Part shown: piece by piece, positions 23,383 to 31,310 of the stretch
Numbering within the stretch: position 1 is the stretch's first letter
Layout: every line of letters begins with the position of its first letter
From: Clostridia bacterium
GTDB taxonomy: Bacteria > Bacillota > Clostridia > Oscillospirales > CAG-272
Reading direction: 5' to 3'
Assembly (NCBI GenBank): GCA_017398585.1
Contig: JAFQFS010000068.1
Location: 1 to 32,203 of the forward strand
Length of the DNA: 32,203 bases
The notes under the pieces: model-generated
Seen by the model: only the letters and a program-made list of their open reading frames with translations
The model's database searches: none
What the model was told of the DNA's origin: nothing
Translations under genes and position numbers: made by a program

Positions 23383-24624
23383 TCACGGCATCACCACAAA
23401 GCAGTTGTTGATCCAGCGTTCATGCCCGAGACTCGGGCGGTTGACGTATTCCCCGTCGTACACCATTGCCGTGGAGCTGCCGCCGTCGAGCATCGCCGCA
23501 TTGTACGCACCTTCTTCCAGCATCACATCCTGCAGGACGTCGAGGTCACAGCCGATGCTCCAGTCCGCCTGCCGTCCGTCGATCACAAGGAACAGGAATT
23601 CTCCTGTCTCGCGCTGTCCGATCGCCGTACGCGGAGCAATACCCCAGCCGCCGGTACCGTTTTTGATGAGTCCTTCCCCGTTCACCACGAGGAACGGGGC
23701 AAACGAAACTGCACTCACGATGTTGTTGTCGAGCGCCCACTGCGCCGTGCAGTGACGCAGGACAAGCGCTCCCCCGTCATTGATCCCGATCATGTTCCAG
23801 ACCGTTTCGTCAAGCACAAACGGATACACAATTTCGCTGTTCTCGATCAGCAGTCCCGCCGGCGTACCGCCGTTGGAGTCATAGTTCGCACCGTCCTGGA
23901 AGCCGCCGCCGTTGATCCCCGCGACCGCTCCCGCGTTTGTCGCCATTGTCATGACATTTTCGCCGCAGGAATACTGCTGGGACGTATCAACCAGCTTCAC
24001 ACGCATCGGATCCTCGATCAGCATCACATACCCTCGCCATGTCAGGCCGGAGACTTCCTTGAGATACAGACCTTCCTCCAGCATCTCATACCCTTCGCGG
24101 AGGTACGCGGGAAGTTCGGGTTCCGGCTCCGGTGCTTTCGTTTCGGGGACCGTCTCGGTCTCCGGAAGCGCTTCTGTTTCCGGGGGTGCCTCTGTCTCAG
24201 GCTCGGTTTCCGGGATTTCTTCGGGAAGTTCCTCCGTCTCCGGCTCTGTCTCGGATTCCTGTTCCGTTTCGGGTTCCGGCTCAGGCTCCGTTTCGTCCGG
24301 TTCGCTCTTCAGGATCGCATCAAGACCTTCGTTCGGATCTTTCTTCGGCTTTTCCGTTTTCCCGAAGAAGAGGATCTCGGAATCGTAGCCGCTGTCGTCG
24401 ATCTCGTTTTTCTCCATAATTTCCGCAATGTAGTCGTCCGTGAAGAACGCCGTCGCGAGGTATTTGTGCGACATTGTACGCATCGCGGAACAGATCCAGA
24501 TGGTCTGCAGCTTCGGAGATGCTCCCGCCACGATCAGAATCAGAAATGCGAGGATCCCCGCTGCAATCAGTGAAACCGCCGTGACACCGAGAACAGAAAA
24601 CGCACGGATTACTTTTTTCTTCAT
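23383..24624 (-). CDS. Membrane-anchored phosphodiester glycosidase (NAGPA) domain protein
   Basis: A 413-residue protein. One N-terminal membrane anchor (residues about 12-34) has a basic start. A linker of about 70 residues (106-176) is made almost only of Glu, Pro and Thr, with recurring Glu-Pro-Glu-Thr units; it would act as a stiff acidic spacer through the wall. The C-terminal 230 residues match the NAGPA/DUF2233 domain: AGINGGGFQDG, SFAPFLVVNGEGL, APRTAIGQRETG, LVIDGRQ and the final MLDGGSSTAMVYDG. This domain removes alpha-linked sugar phosphodiesters or processes wall/exopolysaccharide glycans. AGGAG precedes the ATG. The neighbours do not point to a pathway. Confidence 0.9.
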   Translation of the reverse strand: MKKKVIRAFSVLGVTAVSLIAAGILAFLILIVAGASPKLQTIWICSAMRTMSHKYLATAFFTDDYIAEIMEKNEIDDSGYDSEILFFGKTEKPKKDPNEGLDAILKSEPDETEPEPEPETEQESETEPETEELPEEIPETEPETEAPPETEALPETETVPETKAPEPEPELPAYLREGYEMLEEGLYLKEVSGLTWRGYVMLIEDPMRVKLVDTSQQYSCGENVMTMATNAGAVAGINGGGFQDGANYDSNGGTPAGLLIENSEIVYPFVLDETVWNMIGINDGGALVLRHCTAQWALDNNIVSAVSFAPFLVVNGEGLIKNGTGGWGIAPRTAIGQRETGEFLFLVIDGRQADWSIGCDLDVLQDVMLEEGAYNAAMLDGGSSTAMVYDGEYVNRPSLGHERWINNCFVVMP

Positions 24625-24735
24625 AAATCGTCACTCCTGTCATTATCCGGAAAATTTTGTATTTATCCGTTAGACGGAAGACAGAGGAAAAAAGTTCCGT
24701 GCGTTTTGTATTGTTTTTATTGAATTTCTGTGAAT

Positions 24736-26121
24736 TTATTTGCTCTGTATATATTCGTCAATCGCCTTTGCCGCCGTTTTTCCGGCGCCCATGGCGAGGA
24801 TGACCGTAGCCGCACCCGTGACCGCGTCGCCGCCCGCATAAACTGCCGAACGGGAGGTCAGACCGTTTTCGTCGGTCACAATGCCGCCCCACTTTGTGCA
24901 TTCCAAACCGTCCGTCGTGGATTTGATGAGCGGGTTCGGGCTGGTGCCGATCGACATGACCACACAGTCCACGTCGATCGTAAAGTCGGACCCTTCGATT
25001 TCGACGGGACGGCGTCTGCCGCTTTCGTCCGGTTCGCCGAGTCCCATTTCGACACAGCGGATGCCGCCCACGCTGCCGTTTTCGTCCGGGAGGATCTCCG
25101 TCGGGTTGGTCAGCAGGCGGAAAATAATGCCTTCTTCCTTCGCGTGTTCGACTTCCTCCGCCCTTGCGGGAAGTTCCGCTTCGCCACGGCGGTAGACGAT
25201 ATACACATTTTCCGCTCCGAGACGTTTTGCACAGCGTGCCGCATCCATCGCGACGTTGCCGCCGCCAACGACCGCCACGTTCTTCGCGTTCATGAGCGGG
25301 GTCGCAGAGCCGTCACGGTACGCTTTCATGAGATTGATGCGGGTCAGGAACTCGTTCGCGGAGTATACGCCGCAGAGGTTTTCACCGGGGATGCCCATGA
25401 ATCTGGGAAGTCCCGCGCCGGTACCGATAAAGACCGCTTCGAAGCCGTCCCCGAGCAGTTCGTCAACGGAGAGAACCTTGCCGATGACCATGTTGGTCTC
25501 GATCGTCACGCCAAGGGCACAGAGGGTGTCGATTTCCTTCTTCACGATCGCTTTCGGGAGACGGAATTCCGGGATCCCGTAAACGAGAACGCCGCCTGCC
25601 GTGTGGAGTGCTTCAAAAACAGTGACCGCGTAGCCCTTCCGCGCAAGGTCCCCCGCGCATGCCAGACCGGACGGTCCGGAGCCGACAACGGCAACACGGT
25701 GTCCGTTCGGTTCCGGCTTTTCCGGAAGTTCGGTAACCGTATCGTTGTGGCGGTCGGCGGCAAAGCGTTCAAGACGTCCGATACCGACCGGTTCGCCCTT
25801 CAGACCGCGCACGCATTTCGCTTCGCACTGGGATTCCTGCGGGCAGACACGTCCGCAGACCGCGGGAAGCGAGCTGGATTCGGCAATGATGCGGTACGCG
25901 CCTTCGAAATCACGGTCCGCGATCTTTTTGATGAAATGAGGGATCTTTATGCCGACGGGACAGCCGGTCACACAGGGCATATGCTTGCAGCCGAGGCAGC
26001 GTTCTGCTTCGGCAACGGCGATTTCTTCGGTATAGCCGAGTGCCACTTCCTCATAATTGTTCCGGCGGATCTCCGGATTCTGGGAGGGCATTTCGTTTTT
26101 TTTCGGAGACATGTTCGGCAT
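24736..26121 (-). CDS. nfnB: NfnB/GltA-type NADPH-binding flavoprotein
   Basis: A 461-residue protein with two N-terminal 4Fe-4S sites (CLGCKHMPCVTGCP and CGRVCPQESQCEAKC), an FAD site VVGSGPSGLACAG, an NAD(P)H site VVGGGNVAMDAAR, and the closing FAD stretch YAGGDAVTGAATVI. Alone it looks like the glutamate synthase small chain. Its partner, one base upstream, marks it as the large subunit of the electron-bifurcating NADH-dependent ferredoxin:NADP+ oxidoreductase (NfnAB) or the related sulfide dehydrogenase SudAB. No glutamate synthase large subunit is nearby. The start at 26121 has GGAGG about 10 nt upstream; a GTG at 26130 is possible. Confidence 0.92.
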   Translation of the reverse strand: MPNMSPKKNEMPSQNPEIRRNNYEEVALGYTEEIAVAEAERCLGCKHMPCVTGCPVGIKIPHFIKKIADRDFEGAYRIIAESSSLPAVCGRVCPQESQCEAKCVRGLKGEPVGIGRLERFAADRHNDTVTELPEKPEPNGHRVAVVGSGPSGLACAGDLARKGYAVTVFEALHTAGGVLVYGIPEFRLPKAIVKKEIDTLCALGVTIETNMVIGKVLSVDELLGDGFEAVFIGTGAGLPRFMGIPGENLCGVYSANEFLTRINLMKAYRDGSATPLMNAKNVAVVGGGNVAMDAARCAKRLGAENVYIVYRRGEAELPARAEEVEHAKEEGIIFRLLTNPTEILPDENGSVGGIRCVEMGLGEPDESGRRRPVEIEGSDFTIDVDCVVMSIGTSPNPLIKSTTDGLECTKWGGIVTDENGLTSRSAVYAGGDAVTGAATVILAMGAGKTAAKAIDEYIQSK

Positions 26122-26122
26122 T

Positions 26123-26971
26123 TTATTCACCCTCCTTCTTCCGGTTCAGCAGATTGCACGCCGCCTCGCGTGCATGGCGTTCGAACTCGCGGTACATCGC
26201 GCCGCGCTTCATGGCTTCGTCAAAGTCGACTTCATGACCGTCAAATTCCGGACCGTCGACACAGGCGAACTTCGTTTTTCCGCCGACCGTGAGACGGCAT
26301 CCGCCGCACATGCCGGTGCCGTCGATCATAATGGGGTTCATGCTGACGATCGTTTTAATGCCGAATTCCTTTGTGAGTGCGGCAACGAACTTCATCATGA
26401 CGAGCGGACCGATGGCGATGACTTCGTCGTACTGCTCGCCGGACTCGATGAGCGTACGGAGAGCGTCCGTAACAAGTCCCTTTTCCCCCGCCGTACCGTC
26501 GTCGGACATGAGGATGAATTTATCGGAAACGGCGCGGAAGTCGTCTTCGAGGATCACAAGATCGCAGGTACGGAAACCGACGACCGCGTGGACTTCGCAG
26601 CCGGATTCATGCAGTTTTTTCGCAACGGGATACGCGATCGCGCAGCCGACACCGCCGCCGACCACTGCGACCTTCCGGAGACCTTCCGTCTCGGTCGCAC
26701 GACCGAGAGGCCCCGCAAAATCGCTGAGGCAGTCACCTGCGTTCATTGCGGCGAGCTTCTCCGTCGTCGCACCAACTTTCTGAAAAATGATGCGGACCGT
26801 GCCCGCTTCCCGGTCATAATCCGCAATGGTGAGGGGGATGCGTTCGCCGTCCTCATCGGTGCGGAGGATGATGAACTGTCCCGCCTGTGCTTTTTTTGCG
26901 ACCAGCGGTGCGAGGATGTCCATCCGGACGACCGTCGGATTCAGATATTCTTTATGGAGGATCGGATACAT
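26123..26971 (-). CDS. nfnA: NfnA/SudB-type FAD/NAD-binding iron-sulfur subunit
   Basis: A 282-residue protein of the ferredoxin reductase/PyrK class. A beta-barrel FAD domain comes first (GQFIILRTDEDGERIPLTI), then the NAD-binding part (VVGGGVGCAIAYPVAKKL), and a C-terminal [2Fe-2S] motif MCGGCR...FACVDGPEFDGHEVDF. With NfnB it should couple NADH and reduced ferredoxin oxidation to NADP+ reduction, giving NADPH for biosynthesis in anaerobes. I chose ATG 26971 (AGAGG 7 nt upstream); an ATG at 27004 would add 11 residues. The stop is one base before the nfnB ATG, so translation is coupled. Confidence 0.92.
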   Translation of the reverse strand: MYPILHKEYLNPTVVRMDILAPLVAKKAQAGQFIILRTDEDGERIPLTIADYDREAGTVRIIFQKVGATTEKLAAMNAGDCLSDFAGPLGRATETEGLRKVAVVGGGVGCAIAYPVAKKLHESGCEVHAVVGFRTCDLVILEDDFRAVSDKFILMSDDGTAGEKGLVTDALRTLIESGEQYDEVIAIGPLVMMKFVAALTKEFGIKTIVSMNPIMIDGTGMCGGCRLTVGGKTKFACVDGPEFDGHEVDFDEAMKRGAMYREFERHAREAACNLLNRKKEGE

Positions 26972-27034
26972 GGGATGACCTCTTTCCTGGGATGGTATAT
27001 TCAATATTGGAACGGATTATCTTATTCAATACTT

Positions 27035-27043
27035 ATAATTATA
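27035..27043 (-). promoter_or_regulatory. Extended -10 promoter candidate for nfnAB
   Basis: On the minus strand TGG-TATAAT (-10 at 27038-27043), with only a weak -35 (TTTCAA at 17 nt). It is the same form as the esterase promoter at 22738. Confidence 0.5.
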
Positions 27044-27087
27044 CCACAACCATCCGCATTTTGAAAGCATCCGGACAATTTAAATGC

Positions 27088-27119
27088 AAAAAACTGCGGT
27101 CATAAATGCCGCAGTTTTT
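27088..27119. terminator. Intrinsic terminator after the CotH gene
   Basis: AAAAACTGCGG (27089-27099) with CCGCAGTTTTT (27109-27119), 11 bp with A- and T-runs on both sides. It lies 20 bp after the CotH stop. Confidence 0.85.
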
Positions 27120-27138
27120 GTCTGTTTTACCAAAATTC

Positions 27139-28722
27139 TCAGCTGAGATAGCTGCTGTATTCTTCGTACAGCCATACGATTCGGTTGCCGAGCCATTCCT
27201 TGAGGTAATTGAAATGGAGGTCCACGGAATCCAGATCGCGGATCTGACGGGGTTCCTGGTTGATCGTCTGACCGAAGATCGGCCACTTTTCGAAGTTGTG
27301 TTCGAACGACTCCTTACAGGTTTCGTATACACGGTCAAGTTCGGTGAACAGACCCTCGAAAATGCCCTTTTCTTCCAGCTCCATGTAACGTTCTGCCGCG
27401 AGGACACGGAACCAGTCCTTTTCCATCAGGCGAAGAAACCACGGATTCTGCTGGCTGAAGTAATAGCGGCCGTCGCCCGCGTAGATGTTTTTGTAGCTGC
27501 CGTTGTCAAGCCGCGCGTCGTTGCCGGCGGCAAGGTCAAAGTCCCAGCCGGGACCGAAATACAGCTTGCCGTCTCTGCGGTACAGGAAGAAGCTCGACCA
27601 GCCGCAGTCGATGTTTTTCATGATTTCTTCGACGAGGTAGGTGTCAACGAGCGAGTCGATGTCCAGCACTGCACGGATTTCCGCTTCCGTACCGTCACAG
27701 GCAGTCACGTAGGCATCGGTAACCCATTTGTCAATGTATTCGCAGCGTTCTTTCGTGAGGTTGTCCTCGCCGCGGATCTCATACGGGAAACTCTTTGCGG
27801 TGAACCATACGATACCGTTGTCACCCGCCTTGTTCGCGTAGTTGTCCAGCTCGACCATGAAGTCCGCGTCGACCGCGGGATTTTCCTTGCCGTTGACGAT
27901 GTTGATGCGGTCTTCGTTGACCGTGACTTTTTCGATGAGCATGTAGTTGCCGCGGTAGTCGCCGTTCAGATAGACGTCAACCGGACGGCAGTCGGGCGCC
28001 CACTCGATTCCGTCCATGTTCCGCTGGAGCCAGAACGCCGCGTGGTTGCGCAGCAGAGACTGGTCGCAGTGGTTGGAAACGAGTACCCAGTTTTTGCTCT
28101 TGCCTTCGCCGAGACCGCCGAGCTTCTGGCTTTCCGTGAAGCGGATGGTGTACGACTTCTTCGGCCATCCCATCGACGCGTTGCCGCGGCATTTGATGTC
28201 CGCAGCCGCTTCCGTCACGATATATCTCTTTTCAATGTTGTCCACACTGATCGTGCAGCCGACCGTACGCCAGTCGGATTCCACGGATTTGCCGTCCTCT
28301 GTGGTGATATAGACGACCGGACAGGAGTCGATCACCTGTTCAAAGATCGCGTAGACGGTCTGGCTTTCCGTCACGGACATCGGACGGTGAACCGCATTTC
28401 TTGTGCCGTCGCTCCATTCCACAAACTGGTAGCCGGCGGAGGCAACTGCTTCGACCGTGGTACTTTTCTCACCTGCCAGCAAAGTCTGGGACGCAATCCC
28501 GGAAATGTAACCGGCATCCGCAGGACTTACTTTGTAATTGAGGAAAAACTCCTCCTCCGGAACGGCAAGCTGTGCCTCCGTGGTTTCGGCGAAGGTACCT
28601 CCGATATCCGGACTTCCGGAAGTTTCATCGGTCTCCGCCGTTCCCGAACAGGACGTCAGCAAAAACGATCCGGTCAGAAGCGCCGCCGCGAGAACTGTAT
28701 GTAAAATCTGTTTCAGACGCAT
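27139..28722 (-). CDS. CotH-kinase family lipoprotein
   Basis: A 527-residue exported protein. MRLKQILHTVLAAALLTG followed by LTSC is a lipoprotein signal. Residues about 60-130 look like an InlB-type beta-grasp repeat (VEAVASAGYQFVEWSDG). The rest is a CotH-type atypical kinase domain: DIKCRGNASMGWPKKSY, WVLVSNHCDQSLLRN, GNYMLIEKV, and the metal-binding WDFDLA. CotH kinases phosphorylate secreted proteins; in spore formers they act on coat proteins. A surface-anchored member in a gut anaerobe may act on exported or cellulosome-type proteins, which is inference. GGAGG is 7 nt before the chosen ATG; an upstream in-frame ATG at 28767 has no such site. A perfect promoter lies at 28797-28825. Confidence 0.9.
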   Translation of the reverse strand: MRLKQILHTVLAAALLTGSFLLTSCSGTAETDETSGSPDIGGTFAETTEAQLAVPEEEFFLNYKVSPADAGYISGIASQTLLAGEKSTTVEAVASAGYQFVEWSDGTRNAVHRPMSVTESQTVYAIFEQVIDSCPVVYITTEDGKSVESDWRTVGCTISVDNIEKRYIVTEAAADIKCRGNASMGWPKKSYTIRFTESQKLGGLGEGKSKNWVLVSNHCDQSLLRNHAAFWLQRNMDGIEWAPDCRPVDVYLNGDYRGNYMLIEKVTVNEDRINIVNGKENPAVDADFMVELDNYANKAGDNGIVWFTAKSFPYEIRGEDNLTKERCEYIDKWVTDAYVTACDGTEAEIRAVLDIDSLVDTYLVEEIMKNIDCGWSSFFLYRRDGKLYFGPGWDFDLAAGNDARLDNGSYKNIYAGDGRYYFSQQNPWFLRLMEKDWFRVLAAERYMELEEKGIFEGLFTELDRVYETCKESFEHNFEKWPIFGQTINQEPRQIRDLDSVDLHFNYLKEWLGNRIVWLYEEYSSYLS

Positions 28723-28796
28723 TTCATTTCCTCCGTGTGAATAAAATGATGTGAGAGCCGGGGGCAATTGAATTCATGAACACACTATAATAGTTT

Positions 28797-28825
28797 ATTA
28801 TATATGATTTTACCAACCTTGTCAA
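28797..28825 (-). promoter_or_regulatory. Consensus promoter of the CotH gene
   Basis: On the minus strand TTGACA (28820-28825), 17 nt, TATAAT (28797-28802); both perfect. A TATAAT also lies on the plus strand at 28786-28791, for the divergent symporter, without a well-placed -35. Confidence 0.85.
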
Positions 28826-28844
28826 TGTTCAAACGGAGATTTTC

Positions 28845-29666
28845 ATGAAAATACTCGAATTTCTGTCCGAATTGCTGGGAACGCTGTTCACCCCTGCCGT
28901 TCTGCTTGTGTCCGCACTTCTCCTGCTTCCTCATCTGCCGCTGCGGCGGCTGATCCATCCGAAAATCTTTGTCCGCACCCTCTGCGATTTCCCCGAAAAC
29001 GCGCGTACAACGCCCTTCTCCGCTCTCTCGACGGCGCTTGCCGGAACGCTGGGTGTCGGAAACATCACCGGTGTCGCATCGGCGCTCGTTTCCGGAGGAG
29101 CGGGAGCCGTTTTCTGGATGTGGGCGGGTGCGGCGGTTTCGGTTGTCGTGAAATACGCGGAGGTGTATCTCGCCGTAAAATTCCGGCGGGAAGACCGCAG
29201 CGGGCGGCACGGCGGCGCGATGTACTACATACGGGACGGTCTGTCGTCCGTGCGGAAGATCCCGCACCGTATCACAGCGGCACTTGGAAGCGCGTTTGCC
29301 GTCCTGTGCTGCCTGAACTCGCTCATCACCGGGAACATTGTTCAGGCAAATGCCGCAGTGTGCGTGATGCCGGAAGAACACCGGCTGATGTGCGGAATCC
29401 TGCTCGGCATGCTGGTATTCGCTTCCTTATTATATGGCAGCCGCCGGATCGAACGCATCACAGCAGCGCTCATGCCGCCGCTGACAGCGGTTTATCTTAT
29501 CCTTGCCATCGCCGTACTTGTCCGGAACGCCGCTCTTCTGCCGGAGGTGATCATAGATATTTTCCGTTCTGCATTTGCGCCGCGCGCTGTGCTCGGCGGG
29601 ACAGTGGGGTTCACCGTACGTGAGGGAATCCGGTACGGCATCATGCGCGGGATTTTCTCGAATGAA
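28845..29666 (+). pseudogene. Alanine/sodium symporter (AGCS family), cut by element insertion
   Basis: The first 274 residues of an amino acid:cation symporter. AGTLGVGNITGVASALVSGGAGAVFW (family opening, residues 67-92 region) and GGAMYYIRDGL are typical, and the frame reaches the strongly conserved GIFSNE, which in intact members continues Ala-Gly. Here GIFSNE is followed by unrelated sequence. The frame runs on for 52 codons as a chimera (to 29825) and overlaps the ParB gene. Intact members have about 450-480 residues, so roughly 40 percent is missing, including half of the transport core. The start is good (GGAG 7 nt upstream). The junction at about 29666 is the likely left end of an integrated element. 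Confidence 0.85.
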
Positions 29667-29748
29667 ATCTATATAATAGGGCTAGGACATAACCTGTCGA
29701 AACGGGAAGTGTTTTGGTCTTATTTTTATGGATATGGAGGAATTCAAA

Positions 29749-30600
29749 ATGACAACCGATACGATTGCATATCTCCCTCTGGATTTGCTGCACCCCTGCC
29801 CTGCTCATCCCGTCAAACTCCGTGACGACAATGCCATGCGGGAACTCATCGAAAGTGTCCGTACCCGAGGAATCATCCATCCCATCATCGTCCGTCCCGC
29901 AGAGTACGGCTACGAAATCATCGACGGAAGACGCAGAGTGAAAGCCTGTACGGTTGCCGGAATGGAGACTATCTCCGCCATCGTCCGTGAACTGGACGAC
30001 GATCAGGCAATCATCGACCTCATTGATTCCTGTATACAGCGGGAAGAAATCCTCCCCAGCGAACGTGCAGCCGCCTATCGGCTGAAACTGGAAGCTATAA
30101 AACGTCAGGGCGCACGACATGATTTAACTTCCCGACAAGTTGTCGGAAAGTCGGAAGCTGCCGATATCGTCGGAGCGGAAACGGGCGAAAGCGGCAGACA
30201 GGTTCAGCGGATCATCCGTCTGACCGAGCTTGTCCCGGACTTACAGCAGATGGTGGACGACGGCAGAATCGCCATGACTCCCGCTGTGGAACTCTCTTAC
30301 CTGAAGCCGGAAGAACAGTCCATGCTGGTGGAAACCATCGACTGTGAACAGGCAACACCGTCACTCTCGCAGGCACAGCGGATGAAGAAACTGAGTCAGG
30401 ACGGAATTCTCTCCGATGATATTATACTGGAAATCCTATGCGAAGTCAAGAAACCGGCATGGGACAGAATTACGCTGAAAGGCAATAAGCTGCGGCAGTA
30501 TTTTCCGGCGAACTATACCCCTCTGCAGATTGAAACAACGATTTATCGGATTCTTGAAGCATGGCAGAAACAGAAAAAGAACGCGAAAAAAGATGCGTGA
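29749..30600 (+). CDS. ParB/Spo0J-like DNA-binding protein of the element
   Basis: A 283-residue protein. The ParB N-terminal domain is clear: LHPCPAHPVKLRDD, then RTRGIIHPIIVRP and YEIIDGRRRVKACTVAGM, with the nucleotide-binding region. A central helix-turn-helix follows (SEAADIVGAETGESGRQVQRIIRLTEL). There is no ParA partner in the visible part. In conjugative elements such proteins aid maintenance or regulate transfer genes. GGAGG lies 8 nt before ATG 29749; an in-frame ATG at 29728 is possible but lacks a site. A hairpin with a U-run (30614-30645) follows the gene. Confidence 0.9.
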   Translation: MTTDTIAYLPLDLLHPCPAHPVKLRDDNAMRELIESVRTRGIIHPIIVRPAEYGYEIIDGRRRVKACTVAGMETISAIVRELDDDQAIIDLIDSCIQREEILPSERAAAYRLKLEAIKRQGARHDLTSRQVVGKSEAADIVGAETGESGRQVQRIIRLTELVPDLQQMVDDGRIAMTPAVELSYLKPEEQSMLVETIDCEQATPSLSQAQRMKKLSQDGILSDDIILEILCEVKKPAWDRITLKGNKLRQYFPANYTPLQIETTIYRILEAWQKQKKNAKKDA

Positions 30601-30613
30601 CAATATATGTCTG

Positions 30614-30645
30614 AGCGGTCACGGAATTTTCTGTGTCCGCTTTTT
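30614..30645 (+). terminator. Hairpin terminator/attenuator after ParB
   Basis: AGCGG (30614-30618) pairs with CCGCT (30637-30641), and further CAC/GTG and GAA/TTC pairs lie inside with mismatches. TTTTT follows. It could reduce read-through into the next genes. Confidence 0.55.
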
Positions 30646-30671
30646 CGATTTCAAAAAACGAAAGGAGCTAC

Positions 30672-31310
30672 ATGAAGATCAGAAAATCCAGAGCCACACC
30701 GGAAGATGTGGTTTGTAAATACTGTACCGAATATGTACCAAAGGTCGGATGTACAGCGTTTGGCTGTATTATCCTGCCTGAGAGAATCGAAGCCGGTGTG
30801 GTCGGATACAGGGAGATTATTGCCGATACCTTCGGGTATAACCGTCTCCTGATGAAACGGCTGAGTGAACTTGTCACCGCCTTTCCCGGAACCATGTGGG
30901 CAGATGAACCCCACCGACAACGATTCTGCTACAGTACTTCCCAATGCGACGAACAGCTTGCATCTCCTGCCTATTACGCCGCTGTATATCTCATCACAAG
31001 CAATACCGACATCTATAACCGCGCTTTCCGCTGTTTTCTCAAAAGCGGACTGTACTTTCCAAACTTCCGCATAAAGGGCATCTCGCCGGACAATTACACA
31101 TTGTTTGCATACACCAGAAGGCTGTACGGCGGCCATACAGACCTGCCGACGGACGAACTGTCGGACAGCTACACGGTATCGGATGAAGCCTTTCGGTTCG
31201 CTGTGAACGCTGTGATGATCGCAAGGCACGGCCCGGAGGTACTCCGAATCAAAAACAAAGACAACCAAGACAAACTGGAGGAACAACAAAATGGCAGTAT
31301 TCCGAATTGA
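30672..31310 (+). CDS. Conserved hypothetical protein of the conjugative element
   Basis: A 212-residue protein that I cannot assign to a function. The N-terminus has CKYCTEYVPKVGCTAFGC, a cysteine-rich stretch that may bind metal. The rest has no membrane helix and is rich in aromatic residues (YYAAVYLI, YLNFRIKG-type segments). Proteins of this kind often sit between ParB- and RepA-like genes in Tn1549-type elements; that is recalled context, not a search result. AAAGGAG is 6 nt before ATG 30672. Its last 20 bases overlap the RepA-like gene, so their translation is coupled. Confidence 0.75.
   Translation: MKIRKSRATPEDVVCKYCTEYVPKVGCTAFGCIILPERIEAGVVGYREIIADTFGYNRLLMKRLSELVTAFPGTMWADEPHRQRFCYSTSQCDEQLASPAYYAAVYLITSNTDIYNRAFRCFLKSGLYFPNFRIKGISPDNYTLFAYTRRLYGGHTDLPTDELSDSYTVSDEAFRFAVNAVMIARHGPEVLRIKNKDNQDKLEEQQNGSIPN

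Noticed and set aside
28667..29381. A 198-codon minus-strand frame antisense to the symporter
   Set aside because: The symporter translation has clear family motifs on the plus strand; the antisense frame has none.
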